Part shown: positions 35,071 through 43,745 of the stretch, piece by piece | How the letters are laid out: each line of letters starts with the position of its first letter | Numbering within the stretch: the first letter of the stretch is position 1 | Assembly: GCA_963749415.1 (NCBI GenBank) | Contig: CAVVMG010000001.1 | Span: 1,798,001 to 1,862,000 of the forward strand | From: JALYNX01 sp963749415 | GTDB taxonomy: Bacteria > Actinomycetota > Acidimicrobiia > Spongiisociales > ZC4RG35 | Direction: 5' to 3' | Length of the DNA: 64,000 nt | The notes under the pieces: model-generated | The model's input: only the letters and a program-made list of their open reading frames with translations | What the model was told of the DNA's origin: nothing | Databases searched by the model: none | Made by a program: the position numbers and the translations under genes

Positions 35071-36153
35071 TCACCAGGGTCTTTCGGCGTGCTCCTCCGT
35101 CATCGGTTCCGGCAGTTCGAAGGTCTCCGGTGTCCTCACCAGGTCGTTGAGATGGTCGATCAATTGCCGTAGCCGCCCGAACTGGCGCCGATCGAAAACA
35201 AAAGAGATCCGGTCCAGATCCAGCGCGTCGCGGTCCTCCACCTCGGCGGGCGTGGGCTCGGCGCTCTCGATCTCCCCTTCCACCACCATGTCGCCGAACT
35301 CCCGGTTGAGGACCTGCAACTCCTCATCGCTCGGGCCGCGCATCAGGCGCAGGATGAGCTTGCCGCCCGCATACCGTTGGGACTGATAGTTGGCGTAGAA
35401 GTGCCAGATGTGCTCGCAGGCCTCGACCGGGTCGGTGGTGTGATGGAAGAGGGCCTGGTCGGGCTCGGAGATCAGCCCCCGCTTCAGCTGCTCGTCCTCG
35501 ATGAAGCCCATCAGAGGCTCCCAGTATCCGGTGTGTGGGGCCTCGAGCAGCACGATCGGGTGCACATCGCTCTTCCCGGTCTGGATCAGAGTGAGCAGCT
35601 CGAAGGTCTCGTCGAGGGTGCCCCACCCACCGGGGAGGATGGCGAAGGCATGGGACTCCTTGACGAAGGCCAGCTTCCTGGTGAAGAAGTACTTGAAGTT
35701 GACGGTGCGCGCCTCATCGAGGTAGCGGTTGCCCATGGCTTCGAACGGGAGCCGGATGCTGACCCCGAAGGAGTTCTCCTTGCCCGCGCCTCGGGTCCCG
35801 GCCTCCATGATCCCGGGCCCGGCCCCGGTGATGACCCCCCAACCCCGGGTCACTATCCGTGACGCGAAATCCTCGGCGACGCGGTAGTTGGGGTCGACTT
35901 CGGTGATTCGCGCCGATCCGTAGATGGTCACCTTCGGCTCGCGATGCCTGGAGAACACCAGGTTGGAGTACCTCATCTCCTTGAGGGCGGTGTTCATCAT
36001 CTTCAGGTCGGCCCGGCTCGCCGAGTCGCGGTGGAGCTTGAGGACTGTGGTCACCAACTCCGCGATCAGGTCCTGGTTCTGATTGTCGGAGACCGCCGCA
36101 ACCAGCTCCCGGACCCGGGCGTCGAGCTCGGGGTTGCCCAGGTCGTAGGCCAT
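35071..36153 (-). CDS. LOG family (TIGR00730) Rossmann-fold protein
   Basis: This 360-residue protein has the LOG signature: GSARITEVDPNYRVAEDFASRIVTRGWGVITGAGPGIMEAGTRGA (about residues 80-124) and PGGWGTLDETFELLTLIQTGK (about 174-194, with PGGxGTxxE). These enzymes cleave nucleotide 5'-monophosphates such as cytokinin riboside phosphates. The protein is longer than simple LOGs, with N-terminal helical and C-terminal extensions. -10 TATAAC lies 8 nt before the ATG, so it is probably leaderless. Confidence 0.88.
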   Translation of the reverse strand: MAYDLGNPELDARVRELVAAVSDNQNQDLIAELVTTVLKLHRDSASRADLKMMNTALKEMRYSNLVFSRHREPKVTIYGSARITEVDPNYRVAEDFASRIVTRGWGVITGAGPGIMEAGTRGAGKENSFGVSIRLPFEAMGNRYLDEARTVNFKYFFTRKLAFVKESHAFAILPGGWGTLDETFELLTLIQTGKSDVHPIVLLEAPHTGYWEPLMGFIEDEQLKRGLISEPDQALFHHTTDPVEACEHIWHFYANYQSQRYAGGKLILRLMRGPSDEELQVLNREFGDMVVEGEIESAEPTPAEVEDRDALDLDRISFVFDRRQFGRLRQLIDHLNDLVRTPETFELPEPMTEEHAERPW

Positions 36154-36182
36154 GATGCGACGTTATACGGCGTTGCGCTCTC

Positions 36183-37172
36183 TCAGAAGGGCTTGGCGGT
36201 CGGGCCCTTCCGCACGACCGCGTTCCATACCGTTTCGTAATGGTCACGGTCGAAGGGGTCGACATGGGGGAGCACGAACTCTTCCCAGGTGGTGCGCAGG
36301 GGATCGGAGCGGTCGGTGTAGACGATGAGCCCCATAGGGATGCGGTCGAGGACCGAGCGCAGGGAGAGCGGGGTCTCTACGCGCACCCCGCTGTCCTGGG
36401 CCTCGAAGGAGGCGTTGACCTCCACCGCGAGCCGGGCGATCGCCTCGACATACTCCGGCTTCAAGCCGGGATAACGGCGGGTCAGCATGCTTTCCACCTG
36501 GTCCGAGCCGGGGAAGCTCTTTTCCCAGATCACCCAACGGTCGGCGAAGGCCTTGTTCAGGGTCTGGGTGCCGGCGTAATCCCTCAAGTCGGTGGGATTC
36601 ATGGTTCCGAAGACCCTGACGTCGGGTCGGAGGGCGACGGTCTCACCGTTTGGGAGGTCGAGGGCGGAGTAGCGGTCGAGCAGGCCGTGCAGTGCGAACA
36701 GGGTCTCGGCCCCGGCGGCGTTCAACTCGGAGAGGTTGAGCAACGATGGGCCGCGCAGGGCCCTCGTGATATCCCCATCCTCCCATCGGCTCTCTGTCCC
36801 ACCTTTGCCATCCCCGTGGAGCCGGGTGGATCCGATCAGTGTCACGTCGCGGACCTCACCTGTGAGTGGTATCCGGAAGTAGGGGAGGCCGAGAGCAGCG
36901 GCGAACTGCTCGATGTCGTGGTCTTTTCCGGTGCCCATGTGGCCTCGGACCGCGACATGCAGGGGCACCAGTCCCGGGGCATCCGAGCGTCGCGCGGCCT
37001 CGATCTGGGCGAAGCGGTAGAGCATCCCCAGGTCCACGTAGTAGGGATCGGCCTCGGGAATCTTGCGCGACCGCAGGTCTCGGTCCTCGACATCGTCAGG
37101 GACCTCGAACCTCTCCAATTCGATGGTCGGCCCCTCACCACCGGGGTCGACGAACGTCGCTGTGTCAGGCAA
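36183..37172 (-). CDS. MoxR-type AAA+ ATPase with atypical Walker motifs
   Basis: This 329-residue AAA+ protein is related to CbbQ/NorQ/CobS chaperones. The P-loop reads GHMGTGKDH (residues 77-85), with Asp after the Lys instead of the usual Ser/Thr. The Walker B region reads SLLNLSELNAAG (about 143-154), without the usual DE pair. Sensor 1 FGTMNPTDL is normal. It starts at TTG 37172 behind AGGAGAG and overlaps the VWA gene by 8 nt, so the two proteins should act together, as MoxR-VWA pairs do. Remodelling of a metalloenzyme is one possible role. Confidence 0.82.
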   Translation of the reverse strand: MPDTATFVDPGGEGPTIELERFEVPDDVEDRDLRSRKIPEADPYYVDLGMLYRFAQIEAARRSDAPGLVPLHVAVRGHMGTGKDHDIEQFAAALGLPYFRIPLTGEVRDVTLIGSTRLHGDGKGGTESRWEDGDITRALRGPSLLNLSELNAAGAETLFALHGLLDRYSALDLPNGETVALRPDVRVFGTMNPTDLRDYAGTQTLNKAFADRWVIWEKSFPGSDQVESMLTRRYPGLKPEYVEAIARLAVEVNASFEAQDSGVRVETPLSLRSVLDRIPMGLIVYTDRSDPLRTTWEEFVLPHVDPFDRDHYETVWNAVVRKGPTAKPF

Positions 37173-39255
37173 TCGATCTCTCCTGTCTCGAGTTGTGTTC
37201 GGAAGCTCGGATCCACCAGGTGTCCATGCCCCAGAGGGCCAGGCTGCGACGGAGTGCGCTCCGGGTCCCGTCGATCATGGCCTGCGCCAGACCCTCGGGT
37301 TGCTCGACGACCTCATGGCGGCGGTAGGCCAGATCTACGGTGTGGTCCCCGATTCCGAGCCCGATAACGGTGGTCCCGCTGCCCTCGACCGCTCCCACCG
37401 AGCGGGCCAGGGCTTCTACCGAGCCCCGAGTCATCCCGTCGGCCAGGACCATGAGCACCCGCACCTGGGCGCCGAGTCGCGCCATTCGCTCCGCGGCGTG
37501 GATGACGTTGAACTCGTCGACATTGGCCGCCTTCTCGAATAGCGACACCGGTGGCGAGCTTCTGGGTTCGCGTCTCGCCAAGGTGGCCGCCGCTCTCGGC
37601 TCGGCTGCGGTGTAGAAGAGGCCGGCGAGCGCGGGCTCCCCGTCCCTCCAGCGGCGTTCGAACGGCTTGACGACGTAGTGATTGACGGTGGATATCAAGC
37701 GCTCTGCTGCAGCCCCATGCGTTTGCCTCAGCCCGCCGGATGCCGCGGTCCTCCTTCGCCGGTAGCTGTCCTCGGTGTCGTCGGGGCGGGCGGCGAATCC
37801 CCGGTTGAACAGGGCGACCTCGAAGTCGATCTGGAGCTCGTCACAGAGGTGAGCCATCGTCCACGCCCCGAGCAGTGCCGCCGGCATCGCCCATGAGGAG
37901 CGAGCGCCCGGCTCGCGCCGCGGGCTGAGCATGGATGCCGAGGCGTCGACCAAGAGGGAGACCGCATAGGTGCGGCGGACCCGGGCGGCCCTTCGCTCGT
38001 AGACGCGCTGATAGAGACCGGCCCCGATGAACAGCGCGGAATGGGGGGACACGTCACCCTGGTCGAACCCGGAGCGCAACCCGCGTCGCTGATTGGCCAC
38101 GAAAAGCGGGAAGAGCTCACCGGATACCCGGCGCTGGGCCACCCCCCAGCGCCGCGACGAACTGCGGAGCGCCTCCACCCCCTCGGTCGAAAACTTGGCG
38201 AAGGAGGCGGGGATCGGGGTCACCAGCAGCTTGCCCCCCTGTCCTGTGGGGAGGTAGACGTCGGGGGCCTGGCTGACCCGGAGCAGTTGGTCGGTCGACT
38301 CGTCGTCGGCGATCTCGGAGGCGCCCTTCCGGTCTGAGGCGCCGGAGCGGGAATCGGCGGACCGCTTGGTGTCCTGGTAGGACTCGGCGTCGGCGAGGAT
38401 CGGGGATGTCAGCCGGACCGCGTCCACTCCTTCCCCGGCCTTCTCCGCATCAGCCTCGGCTGCCAGCTGTTGCTTGGCATACGTCGAATTGGCCTGCGCC
38501 TCATTGATCAACCCGTGCGCTCGTGCGATTGCCTCCAATTCCAGTGCGAGCTGGGCCACCTCCCAGGGATCGTCGGCCTGCGCTGCGCTCTCACAGTGCT
38601 CGCTGGCATCGTCGAGGGCCAAGGCGGCGTGCGCCTCGAAGCGCTTCTCGAGCACCTCTCGATCCACGTAATCGCCGGTGAGCAGGAAACAGCCGAGGAC
38701 GAACTGGCTGAGGGCCCCGGAGCGGCCTATGGCTTGTGCCAGCGACGATAGATAGAGGTCGGCGAGCACGGATCGCGCCCCCGGGTAGATGGAGAGGCCC
38801 TGTCTTTCCTGGCGGGCGTCTTCCAGCGAGAAGAAGAGCACTTCGGCAACCGGGCGGTTGGTCCGCTCCAGGGCGGCGAGCAGGTCGACCTTTCCGTCTG
38901 GGAGCGGGTCTCCCTCGATCGGCCAGCCTTCGGGAAGCTCCCGAACCTCGTCGAAGTTGGTCGACACCAGGTGCATTACCTCGTGAAGGGCCGATGCGAT
39001 GGCCACCTCGTCGGGAGTCACCGGGGCGTTGCGCAGGTAGGCGGCCTGGAAGATCCGGGGGTCGCACACGACTTCGTCGGTCGAAGCGGAGGCCTCCGAG
39101 CCGAGCCGGACCCGCAAATTCGGGTTCTTGGAGAGGGATCGGGCGAACCTGGTGACCGCCGGCGCTACCCGCTGATATCGGCTGACCACGGCCTCGATTG
39201 CCTGGTCCTCGGGCCGGATCAGGTCACTGAGAAAGGTCTGGTCGCGTCCGCGCAT
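37165..39255 (-). CDS. VWA-domain protein with N-terminal HExxH metallopeptidase-like region
   Basis: This 696-residue protein has HEVMH (residues 91-95) in ASALHEVMHLVSTNFDE, a metallopeptidase-like motif, and then a charged helical middle (about 200-330). A von Willebrand A domain follows, with the MIDAS sequence VDASAS (about 436-441) and the later MVLADGMT. This layout resembles DUF2201-type VWA-peptidase proteins paired with MoxR ATPases, which load or activate other enzymes. The target here is unknown. The stop overlaps the AAA+ start by 8 nt. Confidence 0.82.
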   Translation of the reverse strand: MRGRDQTFLSDLIRPEDQAIEAVVSRYQRVAPAVTRFARSLSKNPNLRVRLGSEASASTDEVVCDPRIFQAAYLRNAPVTPDEVAIASALHEVMHLVSTNFDEVRELPEGWPIEGDPLPDGKVDLLAALERTNRPVAEVLFFSLEDARQERQGLSIYPGARSVLADLYLSSLAQAIGRSGALSQFVLGCFLLTGDYVDREVLEKRFEAHAALALDDASEHCESAAQADDPWEVAQLALELEAIARAHGLINEAQANSTYAKQQLAAEADAEKAGEGVDAVRLTSPILADAESYQDTKRSADSRSGASDRKGASEIADDESTDQLLRVSQAPDVYLPTGQGGKLLVTPIPASFAKFSTEGVEALRSSSRRWGVAQRRVSGELFPLFVANQRRGLRSGFDQGDVSPHSALFIGAGLYQRVYERRAARVRRTYAVSLLVDASASMLSPRREPGARSSWAMPAALLGAWTMAHLCDELQIDFEVALFNRGFAARPDDTEDSYRRRRTAASGGLRQTHGAAAERLISTVNHYVVKPFERRWRDGEPALAGLFYTAAEPRAAATLARREPRSSPPVSLFEKAANVDEFNVIHAAERMARLGAQVRVLMVLADGMTRGSVEALARSVGAVEGSGTTVIGLGIGDHTVDLAYRRHEVVEQPEGLAQAMIDGTRSALRRSLALWGMDTWWIRASEHNSRQERSIA

Positions 39256-39331
39256 AGCTGGTCATTGTCTCATTAGTGTCAAACTGCGCCGGCGGCGAAG
39301 CTCGACACACCCCCGGCCCAGGGCATATGGC

Positions 39332-39354
39332 TGTATGGGCTGCAGGCCCATACA
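39332..39354. promoter_or_regulatory. Perfect 9-bp-arm palindrome over the M16 gene -10
   Basis: TGTATGGGC, a 5-nt centre, then GCCCATACA. The right arm overlaps the -10 TACACT (39351-39356), 7 nt before the GTG of the M16 peptidase gene. It looks like a repressor site on a leaderless promoter; the regulator is not known. Confidence 0.6.
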
Positions 39355-39363
39355 CTCCCGCCG

Positions 39364-40617
39364 GTGCATTACGACCTGACAACCCTCCCCAACGGGCTCC
39401 GTGTCATAACCGAGCCGATGCCCTCAGTCCGCTCTATCGCTCTCGGATGCTGGGTGGACACCGGCTCCCGCGACGAGCTCCCCAACGAGCATGGCGCCTC
39501 TCATTTCCTCGAACACCTCCTGTTCAAGGGCTCGGAGAAGCTCTCGGCACGGCAGGTGTCGGAGATCTTCGACTCCATCGGAGCCGAGTCCAATGCCTTC
39601 ACCTCGAAGGAGAACACGTGTTACTGGACTCGGCTCCTGGATCAGGACCTGGAGACCGGGTTCGATGTCCTCTCCGAGATGATCCAGCGCCCGGCGTTCC
39701 GTCAGAACGAGATCGACGCCGAGCGCCAGGTGGTGGTCGAGGAGATCAACATGAACGAGGACGACCCCGATGATGTGGCCTTCGAGAACTTCAGCATGGC
39801 CGCGTTCGCCGGTCATCCCCTGGAAGCCCCGGTGCTGGGAACGAGGGACTCGATCAGGGCCATGTCGCGAGATGACATCAACGGCTACTGGAAGCGCCGC
39901 TACGGGGCCGGGTCCCTGGTGGTGGCGGCCGCAGGTTCCGTGGAGCACCAGGCGCTGGTCGACCTGGTGGCGTCACAATTCGGCGAATGGTCGGGGGAAA
40001 CCGTCGATCACGAGCATGGGCCGGTGGAGCCGGTGGCCACCGTTTCCATCACCCGGCGGGACACCGAGCAGGCTCACGTGGTCATGGGAGGGAAAGGGCT
40101 CAACCGTTCCGATGAGCGTCGGTGGGCGTTCGAGGTGATGAATCACGTGATGGGCTCGGGGATGTCCTCCCGCCTGTTCCGAGAGGTCAGAGAGGAGAGG
40201 GGCCTCGCCTATGCGGTCTACGGGTTCCGGCTGGCCTACGCCGACGCCGGGGCGTGGGGTGTGTACGTGGGGACCACTCCGAGTCAGGCCGATACGGCAC
40301 TCACCGTCATCCGTGACGAGCTGGCGAAGGTCGTGGCCGAGGGAATCACCGAGGACGAGTTGGAGCGTGCCAAGGGATCGATGCGTGGCGGCCTCGCTCT
40401 CTCATTGGAGGACCCGAACAGCAGGATGGTTCGCCTCGGTAGGGACGAGCTTTCGGGTATGCCTCACCTGTCCGTCGACGAGCGCTTGGAGAAGCTGGAG
40501 GCCGTGACCCTCGAGGACGTGCAGTCGATAGCCACAGATCTGTTCACGGGGGAGAGAGTGATCGGGGCGGTTGGCCCCTTCGACGAGTCCGACCTCGCGC
40601 CGTATCTCGCGGCTTAG
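39364..40617 (+). CDS. M16 family zinc peptidase (pitrilysin/processing-peptidase-like)
   Basis: This 417-residue M16 peptidase has the inverted zinc motif HFLEH (residues 47-51) in GASHFLEHLLFKGSEKLSARQVSEIFDSIGAESNAFTSKENTCYW, and the downstream Glu of the ligand set in EVVVEEINMNEDDPDD-type context. It is one of the two-domain, homodimeric peptidases. Actinobacterial genomes place it near pnp, dapB, dapA, rnj and ftsK; here dapA-rnj-ftsK follows about 10 kb later. The GTG start lies 7 nt after a -10 hexamer and beside a palindrome. Confidence 0.92.
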   Translation: MHYDLTTLPNGLRVITEPMPSVRSIALGCWVDTGSRDELPNEHGASHFLEHLLFKGSEKLSARQVSEIFDSIGAESNAFTSKENTCYWTRLLDQDLETGFDVLSEMIQRPAFRQNEIDAERQVVVEEINMNEDDPDDVAFENFSMAAFAGHPLEAPVLGTRDSIRAMSRDDINGYWKRRYGAGSLVVAAAGSVEHQALVDLVASQFGEWSGETVDHEHGPVEPVATVSITRRDTEQAHVVMGGKGLNRSDERRWAFEVMNHVMGSGMSSRLFREVREERGLAYAVYGFRLAYADAGAWGVYVGTTPSQADTALTVIRDELAKVVAEGITEDELERAKGSMRGGLALSLEDPNSRMVRLGRDELSGMPHLSVDERLEKLEAVTLEDVQSIATDLFTGERVIGAVGPFDESDLAPYLAA

Positions 40618-40625
40618 CGGGCCGC

Positions 40626-40976
40626 TCAACCGGCGATATCGAAGGAGAGGGTCATCGGCTTCTCGCCGAATTGGATGATTCCGGCGTCACCGCCGTTTTC
40701 GAGCCGCTCCATCATCATGGCGCCGCCGAGCTCGTTCTCGCCGTTCGACGAGGGCCATCCCTGGACCACATAGCCGGTGACCGTTCCGGAGAGGGCGGAC
40801 CAGAGGACAGACTCGTTGCCCTGGATCAGTTCGATCAGATCGGCGGCACCGCCTGTCGGCCGGAGATCCGAGCCCGGTCGCGGGGCCGAGAACACCGCGC
40901 CGGCGGTCACGGCGAATGCGGTGAGGGCCGCGACGATGACGAGGAGGGTGGACCTGGCGGCCGACACGGTCTGCAT
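40626..40976 (-). CDS. Small exported or membrane-anchored hypothetical protein
   Basis: This 116-residue protein starts MQTVSAARSTLLVIVAALTAFAVTAGAVFSAPRPG, one N-terminal hydrophobic segment, followed by a soluble part ending KPMTLSFDIAG. No family recognised. It converges on the M16 peptidase gene (9 bp between stops). The ATG at 40976 is supported by the signal sequence; a longer frame upstream is not hydrophobic. Confidence 0.55.
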   Translation of the reverse strand: MQTVSAARSTLLVIVAALTAFAVTAGAVFSAPRPGSDLRPTGGAADLIELIQGNESVLWSALSGTVTGYVVQGWPSSNGENELGGAMMMERLENGGDAGIIQFGEKPMTLSFDIAG

Positions 40977-41008
40977 GGTCGCATCAAGGTACGAAATCCC
41001 CGGTATTT

Positions 41009-41383
41009 CTAAACGGTCAATTCGACTAACTGCGAAAGGACTAGTCCAAGGGCCAGGGAGACCAGGATCAGGGTCAGGGCAATGCCCAGCGGGCGCCGAT
41101 GTCTGCGCTCCGCCCAGCGGGCGACCGCGAAGCCAAGGACCACCCAGAGCATGACGTCGAGGGGCCAGGCCACGATCACGGTCTCGGTGAAAACCCCGAA
41201 CAGTGCCGAAACCGGGCCCCCGGCGTAGAGCAGGGTTAGGCCGACGGTCTCGCAGACGCCGCTGCAAGCCTCCCGATTGATGAGGGTGAGGCCCACGGCG
41301 AACATCACGATGCCAAACCCGAGGAGGAAGCCGGTCGTGATCGCGGCGTCGCGACACCCGGGCGGCTGGCTGGTGGTGGGCAC
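41009..41383 (-). CDS. Small four-helix membrane protein
   Basis: This 124-residue protein has three to four hydrophobic segments (about residues 14-35, 48-70, 73-90 and 100-120) with the Cys-containing loop NREACSGVCETVG between the first two. No known family. The GTG start at 41383 is my choice because it lies just before the first segment. It is divergent from the CopD-like gene. Confidence 0.5.
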   Translation of the reverse strand: MPTTSQPPGCRDAAITTGFLLGFGIVMFAVGLTLINREACSGVCETVGLTLLYAGGPVSALFGVFTETVIVAWPLDVMLWVVLGFAVARWAERRHRRPLGIALTLILVSLALGLVLSQLVELTV

Positions 41384-41458
41384 GAGGGCGGCGATGGTAA
41401 GCGGGACCTCGAGTCGCCCGATCCGATAGCGTGGCCTCGAGCAAGCAGAGGAGGAGCG

Positions 41459-41917
41459 TTGGACCTGGGTGACATTTTGCTGGTCCTGCACATCGCCGGG
41501 GCCGCCACCTGGTTCGGGGCCAACATCGTCCAGGCGGTAGCTCCCCGCCGCGCGATCCAGCAGGGAAGCGCTGTTGCCGCCGGCTGGTACCGGCTGGCGG
41601 CCGGACTCTCCCGGAGCCTCTACATGCCGGCCGCGATCGTGATCCTGGCCACCGGGATCGCCCTGGTCCTCAACAGCGACGACGCCTACGGATTCGGCAG
41701 CACCTTCGTCATCATCGGGTTCACCGTGGTCGTGATCGGGGGTTTGCTCGGCTCCTTCGTCTTCGATCCCGGTTCACGCAAAGCCGCCGATGCCTTCGAC
41801 GCCGGCGACGCCGCCGCGATCAAGGCGACCACCGGGCGACTCGCAGTCTTCGGGGTGGTCGACACCTTGCTCATCCTGTTCACCATCACCGTGATGGTGC
41901 TCAAGCTGGGAGCCTGA
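41459..41917 (+). CDS. CopD/DUF2269-like membrane protein
   Basis: This 152-residue protein has four hydrophobic helices and starts MDLGDILLVLHIAGAATWFGANIVQAVAPRR. The LHIAGAATWFG opening (helix with HIxGxxxW) is typical of CopD-like or DUF2269 proteins, possibly a heme or copper-linked four-helix membrane unit. The TTG start at 41459 follows GAGGAGGAGCG. A 58-bp two-hairpin repeat begins 9 bp after the stop. Confidence 0.65.
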   Translation: MDLGDILLVLHIAGAATWFGANIVQAVAPRRAIQQGSAVAAGWYRLAAGLSRSLYMPAAIVILATGIALVLNSDDAYGFGSTFVIIGFTVVVIGGLLGSFVFDPGSRKAADAFDAGDAAAIKATTGRLAVFGVVDTLLILFTITVMVLKLGA

Positions 41918-41925
41918 CGCCGTCT

Positions 41926-41983
41926 CTCCCTCCAGCGAACGGAGTAAGCGTTGGGGGGAGTACCGCCGCAGGCGGGGTGGGGG
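41926..41983. repeat. 58-bp two-hairpin repeat, intergenic copy
   Basis: The 58 bp contain hairpin 1 (arms CTCCCTCCAGCG and CGTTGGGGGGAG, 41926-41960) and hairpin 2 (CCGCC-gca-GGCGG, 41963-41975), and end in a G-run. A second copy is inside the E2 gene at 58926-58983 (48 of 58 positions identical). This copy sits between the CopD-like and glpD stops. Confidence 0.75.
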
Positions 41984-41986
41984 GTC

Positions 41987-43687
41987 CTATTCGGCTCGCC
42001 CGGTGCGGACATCGGGTGCTCCCATCCGTGCCGCGTCCGCGGTGCGGTCATCGGGTTGGCGCTGTGAGTCCAGCTCCGCATCGACCCGCGCCAGGTAGTG
42101 CTCGACCTCCCGGGCCGCCTGGGCCGCATCCCAACCCAGCGGCCTGGACATGAGACCGGCCACGATCGGCGCGGCAATCGCGCCCCGGTCCCGGGTCTCG
42201 ATCGAGATCCGGGTTCGCCGGGTGAGCACGTCATCGAGGTGGAGCGCCCCCTCATGGGTGACGGCATGAACTACCTCGGCGGCGATGTACGGCATTTCGG
42301 GCACGACTCTGGCGCCGAGGGAGGGTTGTTCGGCCACCGCGGCCAGCACGTCATGGACACCGGTGCCGTGCCGTCCCAGGAGATGGGCCGTGGTCTCCTC
42401 GTCGAGCCCGAGTGACTGCCGGTCCTCCCACAACTCCTCGTAACCGTCGGCTCCGATCAACGGGAGGCTCTCGGTTTTCGACGGCATTCGCTTCAGGCCG
42501 AGGGCGGTGTCGATGGCATCCCTGGCCATAACCCGATAAGTCGTGTATTTGCCCCCTGCGATCGTGATCAACCCGGTCGGGGACTCGATGACGGCGTGTT
42601 CCCGCGTCAGCTTGCTGGTCTCATCCGACTCGCCCGCGAGCAAGGGTCGGAGCCCGGCGTAGACCCCGACCACGTCTTCGTGCCGTATAGGAGAGGCGAG
42701 CACCGTGTTGACCTCGTGGAGCAGGTACTCGATGTCGGTCCGACAGGCGGCAGGGTGGGCGCGTCGCAGCTCCCATGGGGTGTCGGTGGTCCCTATCAGC
42801 CAGAACCGATGCCAGGGGATGACGAAGAGGACGCTGCCTTCGGTGCGCAGGATCAGGCCGGTCTCAGAGCGGATCCGGTCGCGGGGAACCACGAGATGGA
42901 TTCCCTTGGAGGCGCGGACATCCTGGCCGTGGTCGCCGGCCATGGCTTGCAGATCGTCGCTCCATACCCCACCCGCTGCCATCACCCTCCCGGCACGGAC
43001 CTGGAATTCGATCCCGGTCTCCAGGTCCCTGGCCCGCACCCCGGTGACCCGCCCCTGCTCGATCACGAGTCCCGTGGCCCGGGTGCTGGAGGCGACGGCA
43101 GCTCCGAGTGACGCCGCTGTCCTGGCCAGAGTCATCGTGTGCCGGGCGTCGTCGACCACGACATCCCAGTAGAGGACGCCACCTTTCAGGGATCCGGGGG
43201 CGATCGCCGGCGCCATTTCCAGCGCTCCGTTGCGCGTCAGGTGGCGATGGCCGGGGAGGGGGTTTCCCATGGCTGCACCCAGCCGGTCGTAGAGGAAGAT
43301 GCCGGTACCGACGTAAGCCCGTTCCCAGAGCCGGTGCTGTAGCGGATAGAGGAAGGACACCGGGGTGCAGAGATGGGGGCAGATCGTGGTGAACATCAGG
43401 TTCCGCTCGGTCAACGCCTCCCTCACCAGCCGGAAATTGCGATGTTCCAGATATCGCAAGCCCCCATGGAACAGCTTGCTGGAGCGGCTCGACGTGCCCG
43501 ACGCGTAGTCCCGTTGCTCGATGAGCGCCACTGAGAGCCCGCGGGAGGCAGCGTCGAGAGCGATCCCGCACCCGGTGACCCCGCCACCGATGACCGCGAT
43601 GTCGAAGCGCCCGGTGGCCATGCGGGCAAGCGCGGCTGCCCGTTGCGTCACGTTGAGCCTGGACGACGGATCGGGGCCGGTGATCAT
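41987..43687 (-). CDS. glpD: Aerobic glycerol-3-phosphate dehydrogenase
   Basis: This 566-residue FAD enzyme oxidises glycerol-3-phosphate to dihydroxyacetone phosphate and feeds electrons to quinones at the membrane. The dinucleotide motif is IAVIGGGVTGCGIALDAASRGLSVALIEQ, and KLFHGGLRYLEHRNFRLVREAL, MAAGGVWSDDLQAMA and GVYAGLRPLLAGES are GlpD signatures. I chose ATG 43687 because the family prefix ends ...MATGRFDIAV; an upstream extension is not conserved. It is divergent from the LLM oxidoreductase gene. Confidence 0.9.
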   Translation of the reverse strand: MITGPDPSSRLNVTQRAAALARMATGRFDIAVIGGGVTGCGIALDAASRGLSVALIEQRDYASGTSSRSSKLFHGGLRYLEHRNFRLVREALTERNLMFTTICPHLCTPVSFLYPLQHRLWERAYVGTGIFLYDRLGAAMGNPLPGHRHLTRNGALEMAPAIAPGSLKGGVLYWDVVVDDARHTMTLARTAASLGAAVASSTRATGLVIEQGRVTGVRARDLETGIEFQVRAGRVMAAGGVWSDDLQAMAGDHGQDVRASKGIHLVVPRDRIRSETGLILRTEGSVLFVIPWHRFWLIGTTDTPWELRRAHPAACRTDIEYLLHEVNTVLASPIRHEDVVGVYAGLRPLLAGESDETSKLTREHAVIESPTGLITIAGGKYTTYRVMARDAIDTALGLKRMPSKTESLPLIGADGYEELWEDRQSLGLDEETTAHLLGRHGTGVHDVLAAVAEQPSLGARVVPEMPYIAAEVVHAVTHEGALHLDDVLTRRTRISIETRDRGAIAAPIVAGLMSRPLGWDAAQAAREVEHYLARVDAELDSQRQPDDRTADAARMGAPDVRTGRAE

Positions 43688-43745
43688 CTCCTGAGGTTTA
43701 GCTGCTTCGAGCCGGATGCCCGGTGTCCGCAATACCATCACAAGC

